IMG/VR virus record: IMGVR_UViG_3300030389_001881
Span: 1-34,583 of that record
DNA length: 34,583 nt
Origin: a virus
Direction: 5' to 3' (one strand)
How positions within the stretch are numbered: the stretch's first letter is position 1; each line of letters starts with the position of its first letter. Made by a program: the position numbers and the translations under genes. Positions 14,664 through 21,431 of the stretch are shown piece by piece. The notes beneath the pieces are model-generated. The model worked only from the letters and a program-made list of their open reading frames with translations. It had not been told where the DNA came from and made no database searches.

Positions 14664-15352
14664 TGGCTGTTTGCTCCTTGCATAATTGCTTTCATTCGGT
14701 TTGAGAAAATCACTTGTTTATCTTGGGACATGCTCTTGCCGCCCATGTCGTTGAACAGGACTTTGAGCGCATCCAATTTTTCAATAGCGGCCACCTCTGC
14801 CACCAATGGGTCTTGCTGCGGCTCTACACTGTCAACGATTGAAGAAAAAGCCCGTGAGGCGGGTTGCAGTCCATCCTCACGGGAGTGGCCCGCATCGTCA
14901 GACAGGGAGACTGTAGCTGGCGTTGTTGCAGCGGGCTTAGGAGGAATCTGTTTCGGTGCGTCGTTGAGCAAGCCATTCGACTCGCCATCGTCGTCTGTAT
15001 CTTCGACGCCTTTTTCGGTGCCAAACATTGAGGCGAGGGCATAACGCTTGGCGTAGGTAATCGCACCGCCGATCTTCTGGCTGTTGGTCTTGTCATCGAC
15101 AAAGATAGGGTAGCGGCTTTCTATCTTCTCGCCTTCAACGTGCATCAGCACTGTACGCACGAACATCGTGTCGCCTTCATAGTCCACCAGTTGCGTGAAG
15201 GTCAGTCCGAAAGCATTGGCCTGTTTGACGTTGTTGATGACAGCGCCAATAGAGGCATATGCAGGCACATTCCTGTGGGTGCTTTTCTTATCTGCTTCAA
15301 AACCACCTGTTGCACGTTGATACTCGCAAAGCGCCTTTGCTAACTCACTCAT
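14660..15352 (-). CDS. erf: ERF-family single-strand annealing protein
   Basis: 230 residues. ERF proteins anneal complementary single strands and help circularise and recombine phage DNA. Signature parts: VPAYASIGAVINNVKQANAF, FTQLVDYEGDTMFVRTVLMH, and the core IGGAITYAKRYALASMFG followed by EDTDDDGE. The C-terminal 90 residues are variable with a polar linker (PKQIPPKPAATTPATVS). It overlaps the exonuclease upstream by 8 bases and the SSB-like gene downstream by 4, giving an exonuclease-annealase-SSB set. Confidence 0.9.
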   Translation of the reverse strand: MSELAKALCEYQRATGGFEADKKSTHRNVPAYASIGAVINNVKQANAFGLTFTQLVDYEGDTMFVRTVLMHVEGEKIESRYPIFVDDKTNSQKIGGAITYAKRYALASMFGTEKGVEDTDDDGESNGLLNDAPKQIPPKPAATTPATVSLSDDAGHSREDGLQPASRAFSSIVDSVEPQQDPLVAEVAAIEKLDALKVLFNDMGGKSMSQDKQVIFSNRMKAIMQGANSQ

Positions 15353-16283
15353 TCTTGCCTGTTTCCTCTGCCATTATGCGTTTCGCCCCATTGCTTGAAA
15401 CGCGCACACTGATGCCTGCGCCGGATGCCGTAGAGGCATCGCGCGGTATCAGCGACTTGAGTTGTTTGTCTGCCTGCTTGAAGCTGTCAGCCGCGCCCTT
15501 TGTTTGCAGCCATGTGTCCGCGTGCCGCTTCCATGCCTTTTGCTGGGCAGGGGCCACGTCCTTCTCCATGTCATAAGGCTGGCGCTCCTCGACAGGCACA
15601 GGCGGCTCTTCGGAAAAATCTATGAAGGGCATCTCGCCTTTCTTCACGCCTTCCATGAATGTGCGGCCAAGCTCGACCAGATGGTCGGTATATGACTGCT
15701 GGAGTTCGATGAAATGCGTTGTGGGTGGGTTTGCGCCACGAATGATGGACAGAACACCGCGTTCAATGCGACGGCCTTCTATCTCCCCCAGGATGCAGGC
15801 ACCCCAATGCAGTTGAGGTGTGTTATACCGCACGATGCGAGGCAGCACGTCCGACCATTCTTCACCTTCGACAGGACGGCCAGCGGTCCACTTGGCATCA
15901 ATAACAACCCTGCCACCGAGGTAGGTCGCGCCATCTAATGTCGCCGCCATCCAAGGCTCTGTAGGGGAGCGCACGACACGCTGATAGCTGTCTATCTTGA
16001 CGCCGTTCTTTTGCTCAAAGGTGTGAAGATTTAAGATTTCTGTGCATTGACCGAATTGTATAGGCCACTTGCCTGATAGGTCTTCCGGCTCTACCTCGCC
16101 GGTCTTTTCCTTAAACAACTGGTTTATACGCTTATAGTCGCCACTCGCGAGTGTATTGATGCAACTACCGCGCAGAGTTGTGCGCCGTTCTGCCAATCTC
16201 TCTGGCGTAAGGCGATGCGCTGCCACAAAGTCCGGCAATGCATCGCTACGCTCATTGTCTTGAAGCTGGTGTAGATCTGACAT
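15345..16283 (-). CDS. YqaJ-type recombination exonuclease
   Basis: 312 residues from ATG 16283; an upstream TTG is possible but lacks a spaced site. The middle carries the PD-(D/E)XK nuclease pattern: PIQFGQCTEILNLHTFEQKN, ATLDGATYLGGRVVIDAKW (Asp, then Asp-x-Lys) and a Gln-containing helix (NTPQLHWGACILGE). This kind of enzyme resects double-stranded ends to give single strands for the annealase. The C-terminal 80 residues are helical and polar. First gene of the leftward operon, behind a candidate promoter. Confidence 0.8.
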   Translation of the reverse strand: MSDLHQLQDNERSDALPDFVAAHRLTPERLAERRTTLRGSCINTLASGDYKRINQLFKEKTGEVEPEDLSGKWPIQFGQCTEILNLHTFEQKNGVKIDSYQRVVRSPTEPWMAATLDGATYLGGRVVIDAKWTAGRPVEGEEWSDVLPRIVRYNTPQLHWGACILGEIEGRRIERGVLSIIRGANPPTTHFIELQQSYTDHLVELGRTFMEGVKKGEMPFIDFSEEPPVPVEERQPYDMEKDVAPAQQKAWKRHADTWLQTKGAADSFKQADKQLKSLIPRDASTASGAGISVRVSSNGAKRIMAEETGKNE

Positions 16284-16334
16284 AACCCCGCTTATATCAA
16301 CCAATACTTATAAAGTAAAGGTCTATAAGTTAGG
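16284..16334 (-). promoter_or_regulatory. Candidate promoter of the leftward recombination-integration operon
   Basis: On the minus strand a -35-like TTTACT is followed after 17 bases by a -10-like TATAAG just ahead of the exonuclease start. The stretch AACCTAACTTATAG upstream resembles the AACC(T)...TATAG operator sites near the cro gene. Inferred from consensus only. Confidence 0.45.
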
Positions 16335-16943
16335 TTAAACGTATTTAATCGCCCTAACAGGATGCACGCTGTCGAGATTTTCGATGTTGATATTGAGCGT
16401 TTCTGCCGGATCAAGGCGTTCAAAAGTCCACGAATTAGCCTCTTTAGCAATAAGCTGGACTATATCACGAAGGTCCGAGCCTTTTTGAGCAACTAAAACA
16501 AGATCGCCTGTTTTGGTGATATAAGTGGGGTCAACATAAAGTGTATCCCCACCTCGACAGCGCGGCATCATGCTGTCATTCGGCATGACTACTGCGTATG
16601 CACCTTTTATTCCTTCCAAGTCCTGTGGTTTGAGAATCATCTTTTGGGCCTCTTCGGTCCACCGCAATTGTTTTCCAAATCCCGGTCGTCCATGCACGGG
16701 CAAACGACTGTCGCTTAAAACTGCGTCTGCGTTTTTGATTTCCGCAGGTGCGGGCGTCTCGAATACTTCTTCTTCTGTAACGTTGAAGGTCTTACAGATT
16801 GCTTCGATATGATGCCCGATTTGCCTGCGGCCTAACTCCATACGGCCATATTCCGGCTGGCTTACGCCTACCTGTTTTGCCGCTTCTTTCTGCGAAATGC
16901 GGGCTTTTGCTCGTATCGCAGCTAGATTGTTTGGATATTCCAT
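16335..16943 (-). CDS. Phage repressor, HTH plus S24 (LexA/CI-like) domain
   Basis: 202 residues. Residues 5-60 are an XRE helix-turn-helix (ARISQKEAAKQVGVSQPEYG); residues 110-200 have the S24 fold with Ser124 in MPNDSMMPRCRGGDTLYVDP. Represses lytic genes in the lysogen and probably dimerises through the C-terminal part. No Ala-Gly or Cys-Gly cleavage pair is found between domains (the place reads LPVHGRPGFG), and the expected catalytic Lys appears to be Gln (IVQLIAK). It may thus not cleave itself. Confidence 0.85.
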   Translation of the reverse strand: MEYPNNLAAIRAKARISQKEAAKQVGVSQPEYGRMELGRRQIGHHIEAICKTFNVTEEEVFETPAPAEIKNADAVLSDSRLPVHGRPGFGKQLRWTEEAQKMILKPQDLEGIKGAYAVVMPNDSMMPRCRGGDTLYVDPTYITKTGDLVLVAQKGSDLRDIVQLIAKEANSWTFERLDPAETLNINIENLDSVHPVRAIKYV

Positions 16944-17127
16944 GAGTTTCTCTTTTCATAAGCCAGCCGAGTGGCGGCGCAGTTGGCTGATTTTGCCAAG
17001 GGGTATCATCATTAAACGAACCATGCAGACACAGAGGTGGTGCCATTGCCGAGCCTCGGGTGCTGCGGTTTGCATTAGGTGGGGCCGTTGCCCAATCGTT
17101 GTGCTGGTTGATGTGAACATTGCGCAT
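16792..17127 (-). CDS. Possible upstream ORF of the repressor transcript
   Basis: 111 codons beginning MRNVHINQHNDWATAPPNAN. AGAAAGG lies 7 bases before its ATG, a better ribosome site than that of the repressor. Its last 150 bases overlap the repressor gene in another frame. No family is recognised, and the composition (Pro, Arg, Ser) is not clearly protein-like in the overlap, so it may be only a leader or a chance frame. Confidence 0.25.
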   Translation of the reverse strand: MRNVHINQHNDWATAPPNANRSTRGSAMAPPLCLHGSFNDDTPWQNQPTAPPLGWLMKRETHGISKQSSCDTSKSPHFAERSGKTGRRKPAGIWPYGVRPQANRASYRSNL

Positions 17128-17156
17128 TTTCTTACCTTTCTAAATTGTCTTGCGTC

Positions 17157-17224
17157 AACCTATAGTTAAAAACACAGTGTCACAGTTTCAATACGCTTGC
17201 AACAGGTTTCTATAACCTCTAGTT
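17157..17224. promoter_or_regulatory. Operator-like sites and early promoter region
   Basis: Two matching near-palindromes, AACCTATAGTT (17157-17167) and AACCTCTAGTT (17214-17224), sit 57 bases apart between repressor and cro-like gene. A possible rightward -35 TTGCAA (17197) with a weak -10 TAGTTT (17220) overlaps the second site; TATAAC at 17211 is an alternative -10. The whole gap 16944-17247 otherwise holds no firm gene. Confidence 0.5.
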
Positions 17225-17225
17225 T

Positions 17226-17243
17226 ATGCCTATCGAAAGGCAT
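17226..17243 (+). promoter_or_regulatory. Hairpin covering the ribosome site of the cro-like gene
   Basis: ATGCCT (17226-17231) pairs perfectly with AGGCAT (17238-17243) around a 6-base loop. The 3' arm includes the GAAAGG ribosome site for the start at 17248, so folding could lower translation of the cro-like gene. Confidence 0.5.
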
Positions 17244-17247
17244 AGAC

Positions 17248-17454
17248 ATGACACTGCATCAGTATCTTACAGAAAAAGACATATCTATCGCCGCCTTCGG
17301 GCGTGATCTTGGCGTGAGCAATACGTCGGTGTGGAAATGGGTGCATAGCATCAGCTTGCCCAGCGGCGCGCACATGATTGCCATTCACAGGATGACCGAA
17401 GGTGCCGTCACAAGCGCAGATTGGAGCCTAGAGCATGGGCAAAAGTCAGCGTGA
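17248..17454 (+). CDS. Cro-like helix-turn-helix regulator
   Basis: 68 residues starting MTLHQYLTEKDISIAAFGRD. The helix-turn-helix is visible (IAAFGRDLGVSNTSVWKWVH), typical of Cro/YdaS-type regulators divergent from a repressor. It probably turns down the repressor and early genes in the lytic state. ATG 17248 is preferred over an ATG-like start further upstream because GAAAGG lies 7 bases before it. It overlaps the next gene by 20 bases. Confidence 0.8.
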   Translation: MTLHQYLTEKDISIAAFGRDLGVSNTSVWKWVHSISLPSGAHMIAIHRMTEGAVTSADWSLEHGQKSA

Positions 17455-17776
17455 CAAGGGCTATCGCGTCGAAAACGAGACGCGCAAGAAGCTAGAGGCC
17501 CACGGGCTGGATGCCTACAGGGTGCCACTAAGCGGCGGTGCTTCGATCAAGGGCGACGTGGTGATCCGCAAGGGTGATCCGCTGCCAGCCGACGAGTGGA
17601 CCCTGGAGATCAAAGCCCGCGCCAACGGTTTCAAGCAAATCTACAAGTGGCTGGAAGACGCCGACGCGCTCGTCCTTAAATCAGATCGTCAACGACCGCT
17701 GGTAGTCATGGACTTGGACGATTACTGCTTTCTGCTTCGCGGCCAGCACGGTGAAGACGATGTTGGCTCACGTTGA
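17435..17776 (+). CDS. Hjc-like PD-(D/E)XK nuclease, putative Holliday junction resolvase
   Basis: 113 residues. Pattern of the Hjc/endonuclease fold: KGYRVENETRKKLEAHG with Glu14, then PLSGGASIKGDVVI with Asp41, then TLEIKARANGF with Glu58-x-Lys60. Such small phage enzymes cut branched DNA formed in replication or recombination before packaging. It is second in the rightward early operon, overlapping both neighbours. A restriction-like or nicking role cannot be excluded. Confidence 0.7.
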   Translation: MGKSQRDKGYRVENETRKKLEAHGLDAYRVPLSGGASIKGDVVIRKGDPLPADEWTLEIKARANGFKQIYKWLEDADALVLKSDRQRPLVVMDLDDYCFLLRGQHGEDDVGSR

Positions 17777-18596
17777 TTTATGTTCCGGCATCGGTGGGTT
17801 TGCCTTGGGCTTCCAACGTGCCGGTCTGTCACAACCAGTTCTGTTCTGTGACATTGAGCCGTGGAGCAGACAAGTTTTGGCAAAGCATTGGCCCGACGTG
17901 CCAATCGCAGAAGACGTGAAAGAGTTGGCAAGTGACCCAAGGCGACTTGTTCCAAACTGCGACATCCTCACAGCCGGATACCCATGCCAGCCATTTAGTC
18001 AGGCCGGGGTCCGACGAGGCGAGGAAGATGACCGTCACATCTGGCCGGAAATATTTACCATTGTGCAAGAAAAGCGGCCAACTTGGTGCGTTTTCGAAAA
18101 TGTTTGTGGACACATCAGTCTGGGCCTCGACCAAGTGTTATCTGACTTGGAAAGCAAAGGTTACGCCGTCCAAGCGTTTGTTGTTCCAGCTTGTGCCGTC
18201 GATGCCCCGCACAGAAGAGACAGGGTCTGGATTGTGGGCCACGCCGACAGCGGCGATATCGCAAGGCACGACCAGACCGCCCAGCAGGGACTTGCGGCAG
18301 GATGTAAACATGTGGCCGACGCCAACGGCGCGAGATTACAAAGACAATGGACACAGCCCAGCGGAGTTAGCGCGAAACAGCGTGACGCTGGCGACTCATG
18401 CAGGCGGGACATTGAATCCAGCGTGGGTGGAATGGCTAATGGGATACCCACCTGGCTGGACGAACCTAGAGACATCCCAAGAGTAGCAACCGGCGTGAAG
18501 CAGAGGGCAGCACGGCTCAAGGGGCTCGGCAATGCCATCGTGCCGCAAATCGCCATGCAGATCGGCCTGACGATCAAGGCGGTCGAACATGGCTAG
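17760..18596 (+). CDS. DNA cytosine-5 methyltransferase
   Basis: 278 residues from ATG 17760; GTG at 17751 is an alternative start. Methylates C5 of cytosine in a target I cannot name. Motif I DLCSGIGGF (6-14), motif IV GYPCQPFS with catalytic Cys76, ENV (113-115), motif VIII HRRDRVWIVG (151-160), and motif IX-X RLKGLGNAIVPQIA (252-265) are all intact. The target-recognition region between is about 90 residues. A long second frame (17932-18486) lies wholly inside it. Probably protects phage DNA from host restriction. Confidence 0.92.
   Translation: MLAHVDLCSGIGGFALGFQRAGLSQPVLFCDIEPWSRQVLAKHWPDVPIAEDVKELASDPRRLVPNCDILTAGYPCQPFSQAGVRRGEEDDRHIWPEIFTIVQEKRPTWCVFENVCGHISLGLDQVLSDLESKGYAVQAFVVPACAVDAPHRRDRVWIVGHADSGDIARHDQTAQQGLAAGCKHVADANGARLQRQWTQPSGVSAKQRDAGDSCRRDIESSVGGMANGIPTWLDEPRDIPRVATGVKQRAARLKGLGNAIVPQIAMQIGLTIKAVEHG
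17932..18486 (+). CDS. Overprinted gene inside the cytosine methyltransferase (+1 frame)
   Basis: 184 codons in the +1 frame relative to the methyltransferase, GTG start with AAAGAG about 8 bases ahead. It encodes EARKMTVTSGRKYLPLCKKS, WASTKCYLTWKAKVTPSKRL, LFQLVPSMPRTEETGSGLW, WPTPTARDYKDNGH and GGTLNPAWVEWLMGYPPGW. I recall these motifs from stand-alone phage proteins, some labelled cytosine methyltransferase, some hypothetical. Both frames therefore look conserved, which suggests true dual coding. Product function unknown; it could partner the methyltransferase. Recognition is from memory, untested. Confidence 0.6.
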   Translation: MTQGDLFQTATSSQPDTHASHLVRPGSDEARKMTVTSGRKYLPLCKKSGQLGAFSKMFVDTSVWASTKCYLTWKAKVTPSKRLLFQLVPSMPRTEETGSGLWATPTAAISQGTTRPPSRDLRQDVNMWPTPTARDYKDNGHSPAELARNSVTLATHAGGTLNPAWVEWLMGYPPGWTNLETSQE

Positions 18597-18813
18597 GGGC
18601 AAAATCCAAAACCCAGATCCCGTAATCATTCGCATCTCGCGGTACTGCAACATTTGGGAAGAGGTGCAGGAGTGCCCAGAGTGCCACGGCGAGTGCAAGG
18701 CAACGCTTGAGGTGCCGGTAATCGACCATATGCACGGCGGATTCCTCACAGAACGCGACGGCGAGTGCCCGACATGCGAGGGCAGGGGATGGATTGAGTT
18801 AGATGAAGACTGA
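18589..18813 (+). CDS. Small DnaJ-type zinc-binding protein
   Basis: 74 residues. Two CxxC pairs (CPECHG at 29-34 and CPTCEGRGW at 60-68) copy the cysteine-rich repeat of DnaJ, so it should bind one zinc. No J domain. Small proteins of this kind accompany phage DNA-modification and replication genes; the partner is unknown. It overlaps the methyltransferase gene by 8 bases and the next gene by 11. Confidence 0.7.
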   Translation: MARGKIQNPDPVIIRISRYCNIWEEVQECPECHGECKATLEVPVIDHMHGGFLTERDGECPTCEGRGWIELDED

Positions 18814-19342
18814 TCGGCGGCACAAAGATGATTGGTATCCTACGCCACCGGAAGCTGTTGAGGCTCTTCTGTCGGTAGAAACCTTCTCACCAGTGATATG
18901 GGAACCCGCCGCAGGAGATGGTTCTTTGGCAGAGGTGTTGCAGGAATATCAATATTCCACGATTTGTTCTGATTTGAATGATTATGGCTTTTGTGAAGCA
19001 AAGGTTGATTTTCTTCTTGAGTCCGAGCGTCGGGCTGACAGCCTCATAACAAACCCGCCTTATCGTCTTGCAGATGATTTCGTGCGTCACGCAATAGAGC
19101 TTGGTTGCACAAAACACGCTTGGCTGTTGCGGCTTGCGTTTCTTGAGGGCGGCAAGCGACACGAAACACTTTTTCAGAAACATCCGCCATGCCGTGTTCA
19201 CGTTTTCAGCAAAAGACTGACGATTTGGCGGGGCGATTTTATCCGTAGCAACGAACCCGTGATGTCAAAGGGCACCATCGCTTACGCATGGTTCGTTTGG
19301 GAAGCAGGCTTTGCCGGAAATCCAGAGGTGAGTTGGATATGA
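18803..19342 (+). CDS. N6-adenine-type DNA methyltransferase
   Basis: 179 residues. SAM-binding motif WEPAAGDGSLAEVL (33-46) and catalytic NPPY (84-87, LITNPPYRLADDF) identify a class I N6-adenine or N4-cytosine methyltransferase; NPPY favours adenine. The early DDWYPTPPEAVEALL segment is typical of phage members. It is short, with no clear target-recognition domain. It lies next to a cytosine methyltransferase, so this phage may mark DNA at two kinds of base. Confidence 0.8.
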   Translation: MKTDRRHKDDWYPTPPEAVEALLSVETFSPVIWEPAAGDGSLAEVLQEYQYSTICSDLNDYGFCEAKVDFLLESERRADSLITNPPYRLADDFVRHAIELGCTKHAWLLRLAFLEGGKRHETLFQKHPPCRVHVFSKRLTIWRGDFIRSNEPVMSKGTIAYAWFVWEAGFAGNPEVSWI

Positions 19343-19803
19343 CTGACAAGCTTGTCGCCGTTCCTCTGACCTTGAAAGAGGCAAACGAGTTCGTAGAGGG
19401 CTTTCATAGACACAATAAGCCTGTGGCCGGTGCAAGATTCTCCATTGGCTGTGTGTCTGGCGATGATTTGATTGGTGTGGCTATCGTGGGGCGTCCCGTA
19501 TCGCGTCACCTAGACAACGCTTTGACAGCCGAGGTGGTGCGATGCTGCGTAATGGATGATGCACAGAAGGGCGCTTGCAGTTTCCTTTATGCAGCTTGTT
19601 GGCGCGCATGGAAGGCAATGGGTGGCACAAAGATCATCACATATACACTGAAATCGGAGAGTGGGGCGAGTTTGCGGGGCGCTGGCTGGAACGTAGTGCA
19701 TGAAAACAACGGCTACAGCGGCAAGGGATGGCAAACACGGTCAGGGCGGCAGCAACAGCAAGTATCAGGGCAACAGAAATTTAGGTGGGAGTTTGCTTTA
19801 TGA
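19339..19803 (+). CDS. GNAT-like phage protein, XF1762-type
   Basis: 154 residues from ATG 19339 (ATGA overlap with the methyltransferase). Recognised parts: PLTLKEANEFVEGFHRHNKP, VAIVGRPVSRHLDN, EVVRCCVMDDAQKGACSFLY, KIITYTLKSESGASLRGAGW, and the QKFRWEF end. This family is widespread in phages and has GNAT-like secondary structure; Mu Mom is a GNAT-type enzyme that modifies DNA bases. Placement after two methyltransferases makes a DNA-modification role reasonable but unproven. Confidence 0.7.
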   Translation: MTDKLVAVPLTLKEANEFVEGFHRHNKPVAGARFSIGCVSGDDLIGVAIVGRPVSRHLDNALTAEVVRCCVMDDAQKGACSFLYAACWRAWKAMGGTKIITYTLKSESGASLRGAGWNVVHENNGYSGKGWQTRSGRQQQQVSGQQKFRWEFAL

Positions 19804-20624
19804 CTGACAAACTCATAATCCGAAGCGCGCTCACGGAAAATTACACCGTCATCCCCAACGCTTTGCTGAACGACACCGAAATTTCGGGCGAGTGCCTTGC
19901 CATGATGGTGTATCTGCTATCGAAGCCAACCGATTGGCAGCTATCGGTCAAAAATCTGATGAAACGCTTCGGCTGGGGCAGGGACAAAACCTATCAAGCC
20001 ATCGCCGGTTTGATAGAACGTGGCTATGTCATCAAAAATGCACATCGAAACGGGGGAAAATTCAATTCATACACCTACTTTGTCTATGATACGCCTCAAA
20101 TTTCACCACTTCCTGAAAAACCGGATACGGAAAAACCGGATACGGTAAATCAGTACATAACAAAAGAAAGAGACTATTCCAGTAATGTCTTACAAAGAAC
20201 AGACTCACACAAAAGCGATTGCGAGATGTTCGATAAATTTTGGGGATTGGTCGCTCACAAGCAGGCGAAACCGCAGTGCAAGATCAAGTTCACTCGTGCT
20301 GCCAAGACGACAGATCCCGAAACCATCATCAAAGCCTATCAAGGGCAACTCACCGAACATCGAAGCAAAGGGAAAGGCGATGAATTTTTCCGCCGCCCGC
20401 TGACATGGCTCAATCAGGAAGGGTGGCTTGATCCTTTCAAAGCAAAGGATAACGCGGACACGCGTGCCTCAAGAGCCAAGGGCCGGGTGCGAAACTGGCA
20501 AAAAACTGGTTACTGGCACGAAAACTGGGGCTTTCCACCAGACCATCCTGGGGCAATGACAGAAACCAAAGAGGCTTTGAGGGAAATGCAGCATGGCGAA
20601 AAAACCAAAAGCAAAGGTCTTTGA
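19800..20624 (+). CDS. Replication-initiator-like winged-helix protein
   Basis: 274 residues from ATG 19800 (ATGA overlap). N-terminal helix-turn-helix region (VIPNALLNDTEISGECLAMM, NLMKRFGWGRDKTYQAIAGL, ERGYVIKN) is typical of phage O-like/DnaD-type replication proteins. A short linker with EKPDTEKPDT lies over the DNA repeat described separately. The C-terminal part (MFDKFWGLVAHKQAKPQCKI, RRPLTWLNQEGWLDP) is the DnaD/helicase-loader-type end. Probably opens the origin and recruits host helicase, since no phage polymerase is encoded. Confidence 0.75.
   Translation: MTDKLIIRSALTENYTVIPNALLNDTEISGECLAMMVYLLSKPTDWQLSVKNLMKRFGWGRDKTYQAIAGLIERGYVIKNAHRNGGKFNSYTYFVYDTPQISPLPEKPDTEKPDTVNQYITKERDYSSNVLQRTDSHKSDCEMFDKFWGLVAHKQAKPQCKIKFTRAAKTTDPETIIKAYQGQLTEHRSKGKGDEFFRRPLTWLNQEGWLDPFKAKDNADTRASRAKGRVRNWQKTGYWHENWGFPPDHPGAMTETKEALREMQHGEKTKSKGL
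20115..20150. repeat. Iteron-like repeats inside the replication gene
   Basis: GAAAAACCGGATACG is repeated directly at 20115-20129 and 20130-20144, followed by an AT-rich stretch (20145-20200). In lambda the origin lies within gene O as direct repeats beside AT-rich DNA, so this is a candidate origin. Confidence 0.4.
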
Positions 20625-21090
20625 AAACGCGGACGTGCTGCCAACGCCAGAACGAGGACAGCACAACCAGATCGAAACGCTTGAAACAAGGAAAGCGGGA
20701 AAGCTGGTGCGCCGCGTCGTTGATGGCACAAGCCTCGACTATTACAGGCGGCACGGCACAATTACGGTTGACCAGTACGACGCCGGCATGCGCCTCTATG
20801 CACTATGGCGGCAAGCTGGCCTGGAACAAGGCATCACGTCTCGCCTGTCTGATATGCCTGCCGGATCCGGTGACGGCATGGCGTCGGAACGTGCCGCCCA
20901 TGCGCTCACAGATTTAAAGAAGCTGCACCGGGAAATGGGTGGGCACCTCTATGCCATAGCGGCAGACATTGCCTGCCATAACCTCATGGCGACGGAATGG
21001 GCGGAAAAGAACGGCAAAAGCAAACGAGCCGCACCGGACCTGATGCGACTCGCTTTGGATGCGTTGGTCGATGCGTTCAAGCGGCTTTAA
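20593..21090 (+). CDS. DUF6456-like phage protein
   Basis: 165 residues. Basic N-terminus (MAKKPKAKVFENADVLPT), then SLDYYRRHGTITVDQYDAGM and RLYALWRQAGLE, and a helical end with PDLMRLALDALVDAFKR. This order resembles DUF6456 proteins of alphaproteobacteria and their phages; the family name is from memory. Last gene of the early rightward operon, where many phages place an antiterminator or junction resolvase. Its TAA shares bases with the stop of the convergent gene. Confidence 0.5.
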   Translation: MAKKPKAKVFENADVLPTPERGQHNQIETLETRKAGKLVRRVVDGTSLDYYRRHGTITVDQYDAGMRLYALWRQAGLEQGITSRLSDMPAGSGDGMASERAAHALTDLKKLHREMGGHLYAIAADIACHNLMATEWAEKNGKSKRAAPDLMRLALDALVDAFKRL

Positions 21091-21431
21091 TGGGCGCTTT
21101 CCCTGCAATCATCGCATACTGAATCCGACAAGTCAGACGTGATAAAGGCATATCCCCGAATCTTGCAAAAGCCTGCAATTTTCAACAATTCATCTTCTGA
21201 CACTTTGTCCACATCGCAAACAATCGACCAACCTTGATCAGAGTCGAAATCGTCATCGTCGTCATTCTGGATTACCAGCGCCACGTCATCGCCAGATTCA
21301 TTCACCCATCGGAACGTTTCCAAATCAAATGCCGCGCCAGACATTGGCTTGCCAAGGATTGCAGAAACGCCACCCACGGCAAAAATGCCCTTGGCCATTG
21401 TTTGGCCATTTTGTTTTATTTTCTTTGTCAT
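21087..21431 (-). CDS. Hypothetical acidic protein
   Basis: 114 residues from ATG 21431 (TGATG with the gene upstream). N-terminal basic part (MTKKIKQNGQTMAKGIFAVG), then an acidic core (VIQNDDDDDFDSDQGW) and a closing segment with two Cys (DSVCDDC). Strong negative charge is common in DNA mimics and in proteins that inhibit host enzymes, but no family is recognised. Last gene of the leftward cluster, converging on the early operon. Confidence 0.55.
   Translation of the reverse strand: MTKKIKQNGQTMAKGIFAVGGVSAILGKPMSGAAFDLETFRWVNESGDDVALVIQNDDDDDFDSDQGWSIVCDVDKVSEDELLKIAGFCKIRGYAFITSDLSDSVCDDCRESAH

Noticed and set aside
20437-20761. Several long minus-strand frames
   Set aside because: They are shadows of the replication protein and the next gene; no start sites or domains.
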